Shown: positions 34,190 to 42,514 of the stretch, piece after piece
Layout: the number at the start of each line of letters is the position of its first letter
Position numbering within the stretch: position 1 is the first letter of the stretch
Origin: Albidovulum sp.
GTDB taxonomy: Bacteria; Pseudomonadota; Alphaproteobacteria; Rhodobacterales; Rhodobacteraceae
Assembly: GCA_030837785.1 (NCBI GenBank)
Contig: JAUQYA010000153.1
Location: forward strand, 6,705 to 70,704
Length of the DNA stretch: 64,000 nt
Reading direction: 5' to 3'
Notes under the pieces: generated by a model
The model's input: the letters and a program-made list of their open reading frames with translations, nothing else
Told to the model about the DNA's origin: nothing
Database searches by the model: none
Position numbers and translations under genes: made by a program

Positions 34190-34864
34190 ATGGACGTCAC
34201 CCCGACCACCACCCAGACCGCATCGCAGGGCGGCGCAAAGGCGCAGACCGCCCGGCAGGGCACGCTCATCAACAGCGACTTCCAGACCTTTCTCGTCATG
34301 CTCACGACCCAGATGCAGAACCAGGATCCGCTGAACCCGATCGAATCGTCGGACTACGCAGCCCAGCTCGCCACCTTCTCCGGCGTCGAGCAGCAGGTGA
34401 AGACCAACACGCTCCTCGAGTCTCTTGCCTCGCAGATGGGACTTTCGGGCATGGCGCAGATGGCCTCGTGGGTGGGAATGGAGGCGCGGGTTTCGGCGCC
34501 GGTGATGTTCGACGGCGCCCCCCTCACGCTCTATCCCGCCCCGGCCGAGGGTGCCGACGAGGCCGTGCTCGTGGTCCTGAACGCAAGCGGGCAGGAAGTC
34601 GCGCGGCAGCAGATCGCGCTTTCGGACGATCCGGTGACCTGGGCCGGGACCGACGCCAGCGGCACGCCGCTTGCCTCCGGCAGCTATGCCTTCCGGCTGG
34701 AAAACTACACGGCGGGCGAGCTGGCCGGGATAACCGCCGTGGACGCCTACGGGCGGATCGACGAGGTGCGCAACGGCACCGACGGCGCCGTGCTCGTCCT
34801 GCAAGGCGGGGCAATGGTCGCGCCGGCCGACATCCGGGCGCTGCGCAGCCCCGCCGCAGGTTGA
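34190..34864 (+). CDS. flgD: Flagellar hook-capping scaffold FlgD
   Basis: The product has 224 residues. The N-terminal segment LINSDFQTFLVMLTTQMQNQ with DPLNPIESSDYAAQLATFSG and VEQQVKTNTLLESL is the FlgD signature. The C-terminal part holds the FlgD Ig-like/TUDOR region (about 95-200). FlgD caps the growing hook. It lies 12 bp after fliK, and the pair closes the flagellar cluster. Confidence 0.95.
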   Translation: MDVTPTTTQTASQGGAKAQTARQGTLINSDFQTFLVMLTTQMQNQDPLNPIESSDYAAQLATFSGVEQQVKTNTLLESLASQMGLSGMAQMASWVGMEARVSAPVMFDGAPLTLYPAPAEGADEAVLVVLNASGQEVARQQIALSDDPVTWAGTDASGTPLASGSYAFRLENYTAGELAGITAVDAYGRIDEVRNGTDGAVLVLQGGAMVAPADIRALRSPAAG

Positions 34865-34900
34865 GGCGGCGCGCGCGCCCGCCGCCCGCCGCAAGGCGAG

Positions 34901-36430
34901 TCAGAAAAGCCCCAGCACCGCGACCGCCGCAGCCCCCGCCGCGGCGCCGCACAGAACGAGGAGAAGCGCCTCCGCCAAGCTTCGCCGTTGCGCCGGCGCG
35001 GCGGTCTCGGTCTGCCGGACCAGAAGCGCTTCGGCCACCTCGGGCAGGCGCGGACCGAACCGTCCGAGAACCTGCACCGTCCGCACAAGATCGCGGACGA
35101 GCGCCCGGGGACCGATGTTCTCGCGGATGTAGCGCTCCACCACCGGCCGGGCCACCTGCCACATGTTCATGTTGGAGTCGAGCGAGCGGGCGACGCCCTC
35201 CACCACCACCATCGTCCGCTGCAACAGGATCAGTTCGGTCCGGGTCTGCATCCCGAACCGCTCCGTCACCTCGAAGAGATAGGCCAGAAGCCGGGCCATC
35301 GAGATGCGGCTTGCGTCCATGCCGAAGATCGGCTCGCCCACCGCCCTGAGGGCACGGGCGAAGTCGTCGATGTCGCGGTCGCGGGGGACATAGCCCGCCT
35401 CGAAATGCACCTCGGCGACGCGCCGGTAGTCGCGCCGGATGAAGCCCATCAGGATCTCGGCGTAGACCCGCCGCGTATACTCGTCGATCTGGCCCATGAT
35501 GCCGAAGTCATAGGCGAGGATGTCGCCGTTCGCGGCCACCTTCAGGTTGCCCTGGTGCATGTCGGCATGGAAATAGCCGTCGCGAAGCGCATGGCTGAGG
35601 AAGAGTTGCAGGACGCGTTCGGAGAGTGCCACGCAATCGTGCCCCGCCGCGCGGATCGCGGCCACCTCGCCGAGCGGGATGCCCTCGGCCCAGCCAAGCG
35701 TCAACACGCGGCGCGACGACAGGTTCCACACCGGCTTCGGCACCCCGAAGCCCTTGTCCTTTTCGGTGTTCGCAGCGAATTCCGAGGCCGAGGCAGCCTC
35801 GAGCCTCAGGTCGAGCTCACCCATCACGACGCTTTCGAAATGGGCGATCACGTCAGTGGGCCTGAGCCGCCGCGAGGCCGGCGACAGCGCCTCGATCATC
35901 CGCGCAGCGAAGTGGAAGGCGTCGATGTCGCGGCGGAAGGCACGCTCGATCCCGGGGCGGAGCACCTTGACGGCGACCTCCTCGCCGGTCGCTTCAAGCC
36001 GCGCACGGTGGACTTGCGCGATCGAGGCCGCCGCGACAGGTTCGGAGAATTCGGTGAACAGGTCATCGACGCTCTGGCCCAGCTCGTCGCGAAACGTGGC
36101 CTTGGCGACGGCGGTCGGGAAGGGCGGCAGCTTGTCCTGAAGCACCCGCAACTGGTCGGAAAGCTCCTCGCCCACCACGTCGGGGCGGGTGGACAGCACC
36201 TGGCCGAACTTGATGTAGGCGGGTCCAAGCGCCGTCAGCGCCCGGGTGACCGGCGGCAGCGCCGGGTCGCCCGCGTAGCCCAGCCACTTGAACGGCCAGC
36301 CAAGCACGCGTGCCAGCACCCGCAGACGCGGCGGCGCCTCCATCGCCTCGAGCGCGACCTTCATCGCCCCCGTCCGCTCGAACGTCGCCCCGGTGCGGAT
36401 CAGCCGCCAGATGTTGTGAGGCCCGCGCAA
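34901..36430 (-). CDS. ubiB: Ubiquinone biosynthesis accessory kinase UbiB
   Basis: The product has 509 residues. The ABC1/UbiB features are present: YIKFGQVLSTRPDVVGEEL (KxGQ motif), the Ala-rich nucleotide loop in EPVAAASIAQVHRA, VAVKVLRPGI and DMHQGNLKV with DFGIMGQI. Two hydrophobic segments end the protein (ALLLVLCGAAAGAAAVAVLG). UbiB is an atypical membrane-associated kinase/ATPase needed for ubiquinone synthesis. It lies 1 bp after ubiE, so they are cotranscribed. Confidence 0.95.
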   Translation of the reverse strand: MRGPHNIWRLIRTGATFERTGAMKVALEAMEAPPRLRVLARVLGWPFKWLGYAGDPALPPVTRALTALGPAYIKFGQVLSTRPDVVGEELSDQLRVLQDKLPPFPTAVAKATFRDELGQSVDDLFTEFSEPVAAASIAQVHRARLEATGEEVAVKVLRPGIERAFRRDIDAFHFAARMIEALSPASRRLRPTDVIAHFESVVMGELDLRLEAASASEFAANTEKDKGFGVPKPVWNLSSRRVLTLGWAEGIPLGEVAAIRAAGHDCVALSERVLQLFLSHALRDGYFHADMHQGNLKVAANGDILAYDFGIMGQIDEYTRRVYAEILMGFIRRDYRRVAEVHFEAGYVPRDRDIDDFARALRAVGEPIFGMDASRISMARLLAYLFEVTERFGMQTRTELILLQRTMVVVEGVARSLDSNMNMWQVARPVVERYIRENIGPRALVRDLVRTVQVLGRFGPRLPEVAEALLVRQTETAAPAQRRSLAEALLLVLCGAAAGAAAVAVLGLF

Positions 36431-36431
36431 T

Positions 36432-37184
36432 TCAGATCTTCCAGCCGGAATGGAGCGCGGCGACGCCCATCGTCAGGTTTCGATACTTCACGAGACTGAA
36501 GCCGGCCGCGCGGATCATGCCGGCGAAGGTTTCCTGGTCAGGAAACTTGCGGATCGATTCCACCAGATACTGGTAACTCTCGCGGTCGTTCGCGACGACC
36601 TTGCCCATGACCGGGATCACATTGAACGAGTATCGGTCGTAGAGCCATTGCAGCCCCGGGTTCGGCACCTGGCTGAACTCCAGCACCACGATCCGCCCGC
36701 CGGGCCGCAGCACCCGGAAGGCTTCCGAAAGCGCATCCGCGATCCGGGTCACGTTCCGGATGCCGAAGCTGATCGTGTAGACATCAAAGGTGTTGTCCGG
36801 GAACGGCAGCGCCATCGCGTCACCGACGACCCAGGCCAGCCGGTCGGCCATGTTCTCGGCGTCGGCGCGCTTCTGGCCTTCGATCAGCATGGATTCGGTC
36901 ATGTCGAGCACGGTCGCCGTCGCCCCCGGCGCACGCTTGAGGAAGCGGAAGGCGATGTCGCCGGTGCCGCCGGCGACATCGAGAAGCCTCTGGCCCGGCC
37001 GCGGCGCGAGCCAGTCCATCATGGCGTCCTTCCACAGCCGGTGGATGCCCCCGGACATCAGGTCGTTCATCAGGTCATAGCGGTTCGCGACGCGGGTGAA
37101 GACGCCGTGGACCATCCCGGCCTTTTCGCCCTCGGGCACGTCCTGGAAGCCAAAATGTGTGGTGCGCGTCTCGCTCTCGCTCAT
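36432..37184 (-). CDS. ubiE: Ubiquinone/menaquinone methyltransferase UbiE
   Basis: The product has 250 residues. FTRVANRYDLMNDLMSGGIH, the SAM-binding LLDVAGGTGDIAFRFLKRAP and FDVYTISFGIRNVTRIADAL are UbiE signatures. It performs the C-methylation step of ubiquinone synthesis. It heads the ubiE-ubiB operon and diverges from mutM across about 100 bp. Confidence 0.96.
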   Translation of the reverse strand: MSESETRTTHFGFQDVPEGEKAGMVHGVFTRVANRYDLMNDLMSGGIHRLWKDAMMDWLAPRPGQRLLDVAGGTGDIAFRFLKRAPGATATVLDMTESMLIEGQKRADAENMADRLAWVVGDAMALPFPDNTFDVYTISFGIRNVTRIADALSEAFRVLRPGGRIVVLEFSQVPNPGLQWLYDRYSFNVIPVMGKVVANDRESYQYLVESIRKFPDQETFAGMIRAAGFSLVKYRNLTMGVAALHSGWKI

Positions 37185-37287
37185 GGGCCTTGCCGTCCGC
37201 TGAAACTCGGCCCTTGTTATAGAGGCCCGGTCGCAGAAACAATGCGGCGTTCACACGCGCGGGCGCAAGCAGCGAACAGGACGGAAG

Positions 37288-38139
37288 ATGCCCGAACTGC
37301 CCGAAGTGGAAACCGTCCGGCGCGGCCTTCTGCCGGCAATGGAGGGGCGGGTCATCGAGCGCGCCGAGGTGCGCCGCCCCGGCCTGCGCTTTCCCTTCCC
37401 CGAGCGGATGGCCGAACGGCTGGTCGGCGCGCGGGTCACGGGCCTGAGGCGGCGGTCGAAATACATCCTCGCCGATCTCTCCACCGGCGAGACGCTTCTC
37501 GTCCATCTCGGCATGTCGGGGCGGGTGCTGGTGTCTGGCGCGATGCTCGGCGAGTTCCACCGCCCCCACCCGGCGCCGGAAAAGCACGACCATGTGGTGC
37601 TCCAGATGGAGGGCGGCGCGCGCGTTACCTTCAACGACGCCCGCCGCTTCGGCGCGATGGATCTCATGCCGACCGCCTCCGCCGAAGATCACTGGCTCCT
37701 GCGCGAGATCGGGCCGGAACCGCTCGGCAACGGCTTCGACGAAACCCGCCTGGCCGCCGGGCTGGCCGGCCGGACCACGCCGGTGAAGGCCGCACTTCTT
37801 GACCAGCGGCTCGTCGCGGGGCTCGGCAACATCTATGTCTGCGAGGTGCTCCACCGCGCGGGGATCGACCCGCGGCGCAAGGCGGGGCGCATCGCGGCGG
37901 CGCGGGCGGCGACGCTGGTGCCCATCATCCGCGAGGTTCTGGCAGAGGCCATCGAAGCCGGCGGATCATCGTTGCGCGACTACCGCCAGACCGACGGAGA
38001 GCTTGGCTATTTCCAGCACGCCTTCCGCGTCTATGGCCGCGAGGGCGCCCCTTGCCCGACACCGGGCTGTACCGGCACCATCGCCCGGATCGTGCAGTCG
38101 GGCCGCTCCACCTTCTTCTGTCCGCGCTGCCAAAGATGA
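37288..38139 (+). CDS. mutM: Formamidopyrimidine-DNA glycosylase
   Basis: The product has 283 residues. It starts MPELPEVETVRRGL, with the catalytic N-terminal Pro and Glu after Met removal, contains LVHLGMSGR and RRFGAMDL, and ends with the zinc finger CPTPGC...CPRC. The enzyme removes oxidised purines such as 8-oxoguanine and nicks the abasic site. The gene is intact and of usual length. Confidence 0.97.
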   Translation: MPELPEVETVRRGLLPAMEGRVIERAEVRRPGLRFPFPERMAERLVGARVTGLRRRSKYILADLSTGETLLVHLGMSGRVLVSGAMLGEFHRPHPAPEKHDHVVLQMEGGARVTFNDARRFGAMDLMPTASAEDHWLLREIGPEPLGNGFDETRLAAGLAGRTTPVKAALLDQRLVAGLGNIYVCEVLHRAGIDPRRKAGRIAAARAATLVPIIREVLAEAIEAGGSSLRDYRQTDGELGYFQHAFRVYGREGAPCPTPGCTGTIARIVQSGRSTFFCPRCQR

Positions 38140-38140
38140 C

Positions 38141-38168
38141 TTGATCCCTTCGCCGGGGCTGATAGGAC
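38141..38168 (+). promoter_or_regulatory. Possible promoter of the crotonase gene
   Basis: TTGATC at 38141-38146 and TAGGAC at 38163-38168 are separated by 16 bases and precede the start codon at 38200. The match to -35/-10 consensus is moderate. Confidence 0.3.
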
Positions 38169-38199
38169 TCGGCCCCGCATCGTCAGAAAGGGTCCGGTC

Positions 38200-38976
38200 A
38201 TGGCTTACGGAACGCTGATCGTCGAGATCGAGGATTATGTCGCGCTGATCCGCCTCAACCGGCCCGAGGCGCTGAACGCCCTCAACTCCAGGCTCGTCGC
38301 CGAACTCGTCCACGCCATCGCCGAGGCGGGCGCCAACGACAAGGTGCGCTGCCTCGTCATCACCGGGTCGGAAAAGGCCTTTGCCGCCGGCGCCGACATC
38401 AAGGAAATGGCGACGAAGACCTATGTCGAGGTCTTCACCGAAGACTTCTTCGGTCCGCTCAACGACGCCTTCCGGCGCGCCCGCAAGCCGATCATCGCGG
38501 CCGTCTCGGGCTTCGCCCTGGGCGGCGGGTGCGAACTTGCGATGATGTGCGATTTCATCATCGCCGCCGACACCGCGAAATTCGGCCAGCCGGAAATCAA
38601 CCTCGGCGTCATCGCCGGAATCGGCGGCACCCAGCGCCTGACCCGTTTCGCCGGCAAGTCGAAGTCGATGGACATGCACTTGACCGGACGCTTCATGGAC
38701 GCGGCCGAGGCAGAACGGTCAGGCCTCGTCAGCCGCGTCGTTCCGGCCAACAAGCTCGTCCCCGAGGCGCTTGCGGCTGCCCGCAAGATCGCCGAGAAGT
38801 CCCAGCTTGCCGCGATGGCGGCCAAGGAGGCGGTGAACCGCAGCTACGAGACGACGATGCAGGAGGGGCTTCTGTTCGAACGCCGCCTGTTCCACGGCCT
38901 CTTTGCGACCGAGGACCAGAAAGAGGGCATGAGTGCCTTCCTGGAAAAGCGCACACCGCAATTCCGCGACAGATAG
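38200..38976 (+). CDS. Enoyl-CoA hydratase (crotonase)
   Basis: The product has 258 residues. FAAGADIKEMATKTYVEVF forms the acyl-CoA oxyanion hole region, and both catalytic Glu residues are present (ALGGGCELAMMCDF and FGQPEINLGVIAGIGGTQRL). It hydrates 2-enoyl-CoA in fatty acid beta-oxidation. The gene stands alone between mutM and rpsT, a common arrangement in Rhodobacterales. Confidence 0.93.
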   Translation: MAYGTLIVEIEDYVALIRLNRPEALNALNSRLVAELVHAIAEAGANDKVRCLVITGSEKAFAAGADIKEMATKTYVEVFTEDFFGPLNDAFRRARKPIIAAVSGFALGGGCELAMMCDFIIAADTAKFGQPEINLGVIAGIGGTQRLTRFAGKSKSMDMHLTGRFMDAAEAERSGLVSRVVPANKLVPEALAAARKIAEKSQLAAMAAKEAVNRSYETTMQEGLLFERRLFHGLFATEDQKEGMSAFLEKRTPQFRDR

Positions 38977-39000
38977 GCGGAAAAAACGCAGCACCCGCTG

Positions 39001-39029
39001 TTGACTTGCGCCCGAGTCGGGCCTAGAAG
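39001..39029 (+). promoter_or_regulatory. Promoter of rpsT
   Basis: TTGACT at 39001-39006, a 17-bp spacer and TAGAAG at 39024-39029 form a good sigma-70-type promoter 42 bp upstream of the rpsT start. Confidence 0.6.
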
Positions 39030-39071
39030 CGCGGCTTCAGATTTACCCGAACCGAAACCGGAACACGTCAC

Positions 39072-39338
39072 ATGGCCAATACGCCCCAGTCCGAAAAGCG
39101 CGCGCGTCAGAACGAGCGTCGCCAGGACGTGAACAAGGCCCGCCGCTCGCGGATCCGCACCTTCCTTCGCAAGGTCGAAGAAGCGATCGCCTCGGGCGAC
39201 AAGGACCAGGCCGCCGCGGCGCTGAAGGCCGCGCAGCCGGAGCTTGCCCGCGGAATCACCAAGGGTGTGCTGCACAAGAACACCGTTGCGCGGAAAATGT
39301 CGCGGCTCTCGTCGCGCGTGAAGGCGATCACCGCCTGA
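39072..39338 (+). CDS. rpsT: 30S ribosomal protein S20
   Basis: The product has 88 residues starting MANTPQSEKRARQNERRQ and ending KMSRLSSRVKAITA, highly basic and helical as S20 is. It binds 16S rRNA early in 30S assembly. It has its own promoter and a clear terminator. Confidence 0.97.
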   Translation: MANTPQSEKRARQNERRQDVNKARRSRIRTFLRKVEEAIASGDKDQAAAALKAAQPELARGITKGVLHKNTVARKMSRLSSRVKAITA

Positions 39339-39364
39339 TCCAACCGCTTCCCTGAGGCTTGACG

Positions 39365-39394
39365 AAGGGCGCGCCATCGGCAGCGCCCTTTTCG
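39365..39394 (+). terminator. Intrinsic terminator of rpsT
   Basis: An 8-bp perfect stem AAGGGCGC/GCGCCCTT with a 10-base loop is followed by TTTTCGGTTTT, beginning 27 bp after the rpsT stop. Confidence 0.85.
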
Positions 39395-39844
39395 GTTTTG
39401 GCCCCTTCGCACCGCCCCCCCTTCCAGGAAGCCTGTGCCACTTTTGCACTGGCGCCGGGATTCGATGCGACAAAGAGGGAGTCAAGCGTGAAGTTCTGTT
39501 GCCGGGGCTTCGCGCCCCTTGGTAGCGTCGTCGGGCGATTCACGTCGTCTTGGGGGGACATGCGGTAACCACGAACCTGCGCAGGCGCTGCACCCTGCGA
39601 AGGTTTGAACGTGCGTTGAGGGTTTCAACACACGGGTTTGCCTGGCGCGGCCACGGCTTTGCGCTTGGGCTATCAGGCCGATCTGCCGGCCGCTGCCATG
39701 TCCGAAGGAACCAACGCTTCCAGTGGGAAGCGGCACTGGCCGGTTCGAGTCCGGCCCCGGTGTCGCCTACCCTTGGGGCGCGAACGGCGGCTTCGCGGGA
39801 AGAGTAGGCCGGCACGGCTGCTGTGCGGGACGGTGAACGAAGAC
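39395..39844 (+). promoter_or_regulatory. Structured region upstream of dnaA
   Basis: This 450-bp gap has no credible gene. It holds a run of strong hairpins: 39610-39634 (4+5 bp stem with one mismatch), 39715-39732 (perfect 7 bp, 4-base loop) and 39738-39756 (perfect 6 bp around TTCGAGT, mimicking a tRNA T-arm). I see no TTATCCACA-type DnaA box, so an origin cannot be claimed. A long structured dnaA leader or an unannotated small RNA is possible. Confidence 0.4.
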
Positions 39845-41218
39845 ATGAGCATAGAAATGATTGAAGACTCCTGGGGGCGGGTGCGACATGAACTTCTCAA
39901 GACGGTCGGACAGAACAACTTCACGTCCTGGATCGAGCCGCTGACGCTCGAACACCTCGACGGCGGCATCGCCAGGTTTGCCGCACCCACGAAGTTCATG
40001 CGCGACTGGGTCTCGCGCAACTTCGCCGAACAGATTCGCCAGCACCTGAACAAGGAAGGGCTGGAGGTCGAGCGCGTGGAGTTCCACGTCGCCGAAAAAC
40101 GCCCTACACCCATCGCCAAGGTGACGCGGCCGCGTGCACCGCAGGCCACGTCTGCCGCGACGCAGTCGGACGACAACCTGCCGGGGGCGCCGCTCGACCC
40201 GCGCTTCACCTTCGACTCCTTCGTCGTCGGCAAGCCCAACGCGCTGGCCCATGCCGCCGCGCGGCGCGTCGCCGAAGGCGGGCCGGTCAGCTTCAACCCG
40301 CTCTTTTTCTATGGCGGCGTCGGCCTCGGCAAGACCCATCTCATGCATGCGATCGCGCACGAGTTGCGTACGCGCCACCCCGAGATGAAGGTGCTCTACC
40401 TTTCGGCCGAACAGTTCACGTACCGGTTCATCCAGGCGTTGCGCGAGAAGGAGATCATCGCCTTCAAGGAGCTGTTCCGGGCGGTGGACGTGCTGATGGT
40501 GGACGACGTGCAGTTCATCGCCGGCAAGGATTCCACGCAGGAGGAGTTCTTCCACACCTTCAACGCCCTGGTGGACCAGAACCGGCAGATCGTCATCTCG
40601 GGAGACCGCGCCCCGGGAGAGATCAAGGGGCTTGAGGAGCGGATCAAGAGCCGCCTGCAATGCGGGCTCGTCGTCGATCTGCACCCGACCGACTACGAGC
40701 TTCGTCTCGGCATTCTCCAGCAGAAGGCAGAGATGTATCGGAACCAGTATGCCGGGCTGAAGATCGCTCCGGGTGTCATGGAATTCCTCGCCCACCGCAT
40801 CACCACGAATGTCCGGGTGCTCGAGGGGGCACTGACGCGGCTCTTCGCCTTCGCCTCGCTGGTGGGGCGCGAGATCACGCTGGACCTTGCGCAGGACTGC
40901 CTGTCGGACATCCTTCGTGCCAGCGACCGCAAGGTCACGGTGGAGGAGATCCAGCGCAAGGTGGCCGAACACTACAATATCCGGCTGACCGACATGATCG
41001 GCCCGAAGCGGGCGCGCACCATCGCCCGACCGCGGCAGGTGGCCATGTATCTCGCCAAGACGATGACGACGCGGTCCCTGCCCGAGATCGGCCGCCGCTT
41101 CGGCGGGCGTGATCACACGACGATCATGCACGGAATCCGCAAGATCGAGGAGTTGAAGGCGACCGACAGCCAGCTTTCGGACGATCTCGAACTCCTGCGC
41201 CGGTCGCTGGAGGGCTGA
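39845..41218 (+). CDS. dnaA: Chromosomal replication initiator DnaA
   Basis: The product has 457 residues from ATG at 39845 (MSIEMIEDSWGRVRHELLKT). It has domain I (1-80), a linker, the AAA+ domain with Walker A GGVGLGKT at 157-164 and VDVLMVDDVQFIAGKDSTQE (Walker B), and the C-terminal DNA-binding domain with the signature GRDHTTIMHGIRKIEEL. DnaA binds the origin and melts DNA to start replication. Its neighbours rpsT, dnaN and recF match the origin-proximal arrangement of Alphaproteobacteria. Confidence 0.97.
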   Translation: MSIEMIEDSWGRVRHELLKTVGQNNFTSWIEPLTLEHLDGGIARFAAPTKFMRDWVSRNFAEQIRQHLNKEGLEVERVEFHVAEKRPTPIAKVTRPRAPQATSAATQSDDNLPGAPLDPRFTFDSFVVGKPNALAHAAARRVAEGGPVSFNPLFFYGGVGLGKTHLMHAIAHELRTRHPEMKVLYLSAEQFTYRFIQALREKEIIAFKELFRAVDVLMVDDVQFIAGKDSTQEEFFHTFNALVDQNRQIVISGDRAPGEIKGLEERIKSRLQCGLVVDLHPTDYELRLGILQQKAEMYRNQYAGLKIAPGVMEFLAHRITTNVRVLEGALTRLFAFASLVGREITLDLAQDCLSDILRASDRKVTVEEIQRKVAEHYNIRLTDMIGPKRARTIARPRQVAMYLAKTMTTRSLPEIGRRFGGRDHTTIMHGIRKIEELKATDSQLSDDLELLRRSLEG

Positions 41219-41237
41219 GGGCGCGACGAGCGCCCTT
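41219..41237 (+). terminator. Hairpin directly after dnaA
   Basis: GGGCGC-GACGA-GCGCCC followed by TT starts at the base after the dnaA stop. With no longer U-run it may attenuate rather than fully terminate transcription into dnaN. Confidence 0.45.
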
Positions 41238-41283
41238 GACCCCCCCTCCATTCCAATGGAAATTCCCGAAAAATCTTGAGCCC

Positions 41284-41310
41284 GAGGGGAAAGTTGCTAA
41301 CTTTCCCCTC
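41284..41310. promoter_or_regulatory. Perfect 12-bp inverted repeat in the dnaA-dnaN gap
   Basis: GAGGGGAAAGTT-GCT-AACTTTCCCCTC is a perfect 12-bp palindrome ending 22 bp before the dnaN ATG. A smaller perfect repeat TCCATT-CC-AATGGA sits at 41247-41260. It could be an mRNA hairpin near the dnaN ribosome binding site or an operator. Confidence 0.5.
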
Positions 41311-41332
41311 CCGGCATCTCAGGGGGACGAAT

Positions 41333-42451
41333 ATGAAGATCAGCATAGAGCGGGCGACGCTTCTCAAGGCGGTCGGCCAGGCCCAATCGGTCGTGGAACG
41401 GCGCAACACGATCCCGATCCTTGCCAACGTGCTGATCGAGGCCGAAGGCAACACCGTGAGCTTCCGCGCCACCGACCTCGACATCGAGGTCGTCGACAAG
41501 GCCCCGGCCCAGATCGAACGCGCCGGCGCCACGACCGTGTCGGCCGTCATGCTTCATGAAATCGTCCGCAAGCTGCCCGATGGCGCGCTCGTCCAGTTGA
41601 CCGATGACAGCGCCGCGGGGCGGCTGACGGTGCAGGCCGGGCGGTCGATGTTCTCGCTTGCCACCCTGCCGAAGGAAGACTTCCCGGTGATGGCGTCGTC
41701 CGAATACGCCTCCAACTTCTCGGCCCCCGCGCCGGTTCTCAGGCGGCTCTTCGACAAGTCGAAATTCGCGATCTCGACAGAGGAGACGCGGTATTACCTG
41801 AACGGCGTCTACATGCATGTGGCCGACGGCGAGGGCGGCAAGGTGCTGCGCTGCGTGGCGACCGACGGCCACCGGCTTGCCCGGATCGACGCGCCCCTGC
41901 CTGCGGGGGCGGAGGCGATGCCGGGCGTGATCGTGCCGAGGAAGACGGTGGGCGAGCTTCGCAAGCTTCTCGACGATGACGAGGCGCAGATCGCCGTGTC
42001 GGTCTCGGAAACCAAGGTGCGTTTCGCCACGCCCTCGATCATGCTGACATCGAAGGTGATCGACGGCACCTTCCCCGACTACAGCCGCGTCATCCCGACC
42101 GGCAACAACCGGCGGCTGGAGGTCGACGCCGCCGAATTCGCCAAGGCGGTGGACCGGGTCGCCACGGTGTCGTCGGAGCGCTCGCGCGCGGTGAAGCTTT
42201 CACTCGATGACGACCGGCTGGTGCTGTCGGTCAACGCCCCCGACGCCGGCGCGGCAGAGGAGGAACTGGCGGTTGCCTACGGCGACGAACGGCTCGACAT
42301 CGGCTTCAACGCCAAATACCTGCTGGAAATCGCCAGCCAGGTGGACCGCGAGAATGCCGTGTTCCTGTTCAATTCCGCCGGCGACCCGACGCTGATGCGC
42401 GAGGGCAACGACACCTCGGCAGTATATGTCGTGATGCCGATGCGGGTCTGA
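41333..42451 (+). CDS. dnaN: DNA polymerase III beta sliding clamp
   Basis: The product has 372 residues starting MKISIERATLLKAVGQAQSV and ending AVYVVMPMRV, with the three repeated clamp domains and IPILANVLIEA and GSRSMFSLATLPKEDFPV-type segments. ATG at 41333 is preceded by AGGGGG. The clamp tethers Pol III to DNA. It follows dnaA by 114 bp that contain two hairpins. Confidence 0.97.
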   Translation: MKISIERATLLKAVGQAQSVVERRNTIPILANVLIEAEGNTVSFRATDLDIEVVDKAPAQIERAGATTVSAVMLHEIVRKLPDGALVQLTDDSAAGRLTVQAGRSMFSLATLPKEDFPVMASSEYASNFSAPAPVLRRLFDKSKFAISTEETRYYLNGVYMHVADGEGGKVLRCVATDGHRLARIDAPLPAGAEAMPGVIVPRKTVGELRKLLDDDEAQIAVSVSETKVRFATPSIMLTSKVIDGTFPDYSRVIPTGNNRRLEVDAAEFAKAVDRVATVSSERSRAVKLSLDDDRLVLSVNAPDAGAAEEELAVAYGDERLDIGFNAKYLLEIASQVDRENAVFLFNSAGDPTLMREGNDTSAVYVVMPMRV

Positions 42452-42514
42452 TCCGGCCGTCGGCCGGAGCCTCCGGCGGGGATGTTCCTGCCACCATGAA
42501 AGGCAAGGCCGGTC

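Noticed and set aside
39700..39735. Signal recognition particle RNA (GUCCGAAGGAA resembles the apical loop)
   Set aside because: The conserved GGAA/AGCAG internal loop arrangement is missing and the flanks do not form the long SRP stem.
39738..39756. T-arm-like sequence GGCCGG-TTCGAGT-CCGGCC as part of a tRNA or tmRNA
   Set aside because: No matching acceptor stem, D-arm, anticodon arm or CCA end can be placed in the flanking bases, so only the isolated hairpin is kept.
39395..39844. Replication origin next to dnaA
   Set aside because: I found no TTATCCACA-type box cluster and no AT-rich unwinding element; the gene order is suggestive, but the sequence does not show an origin.
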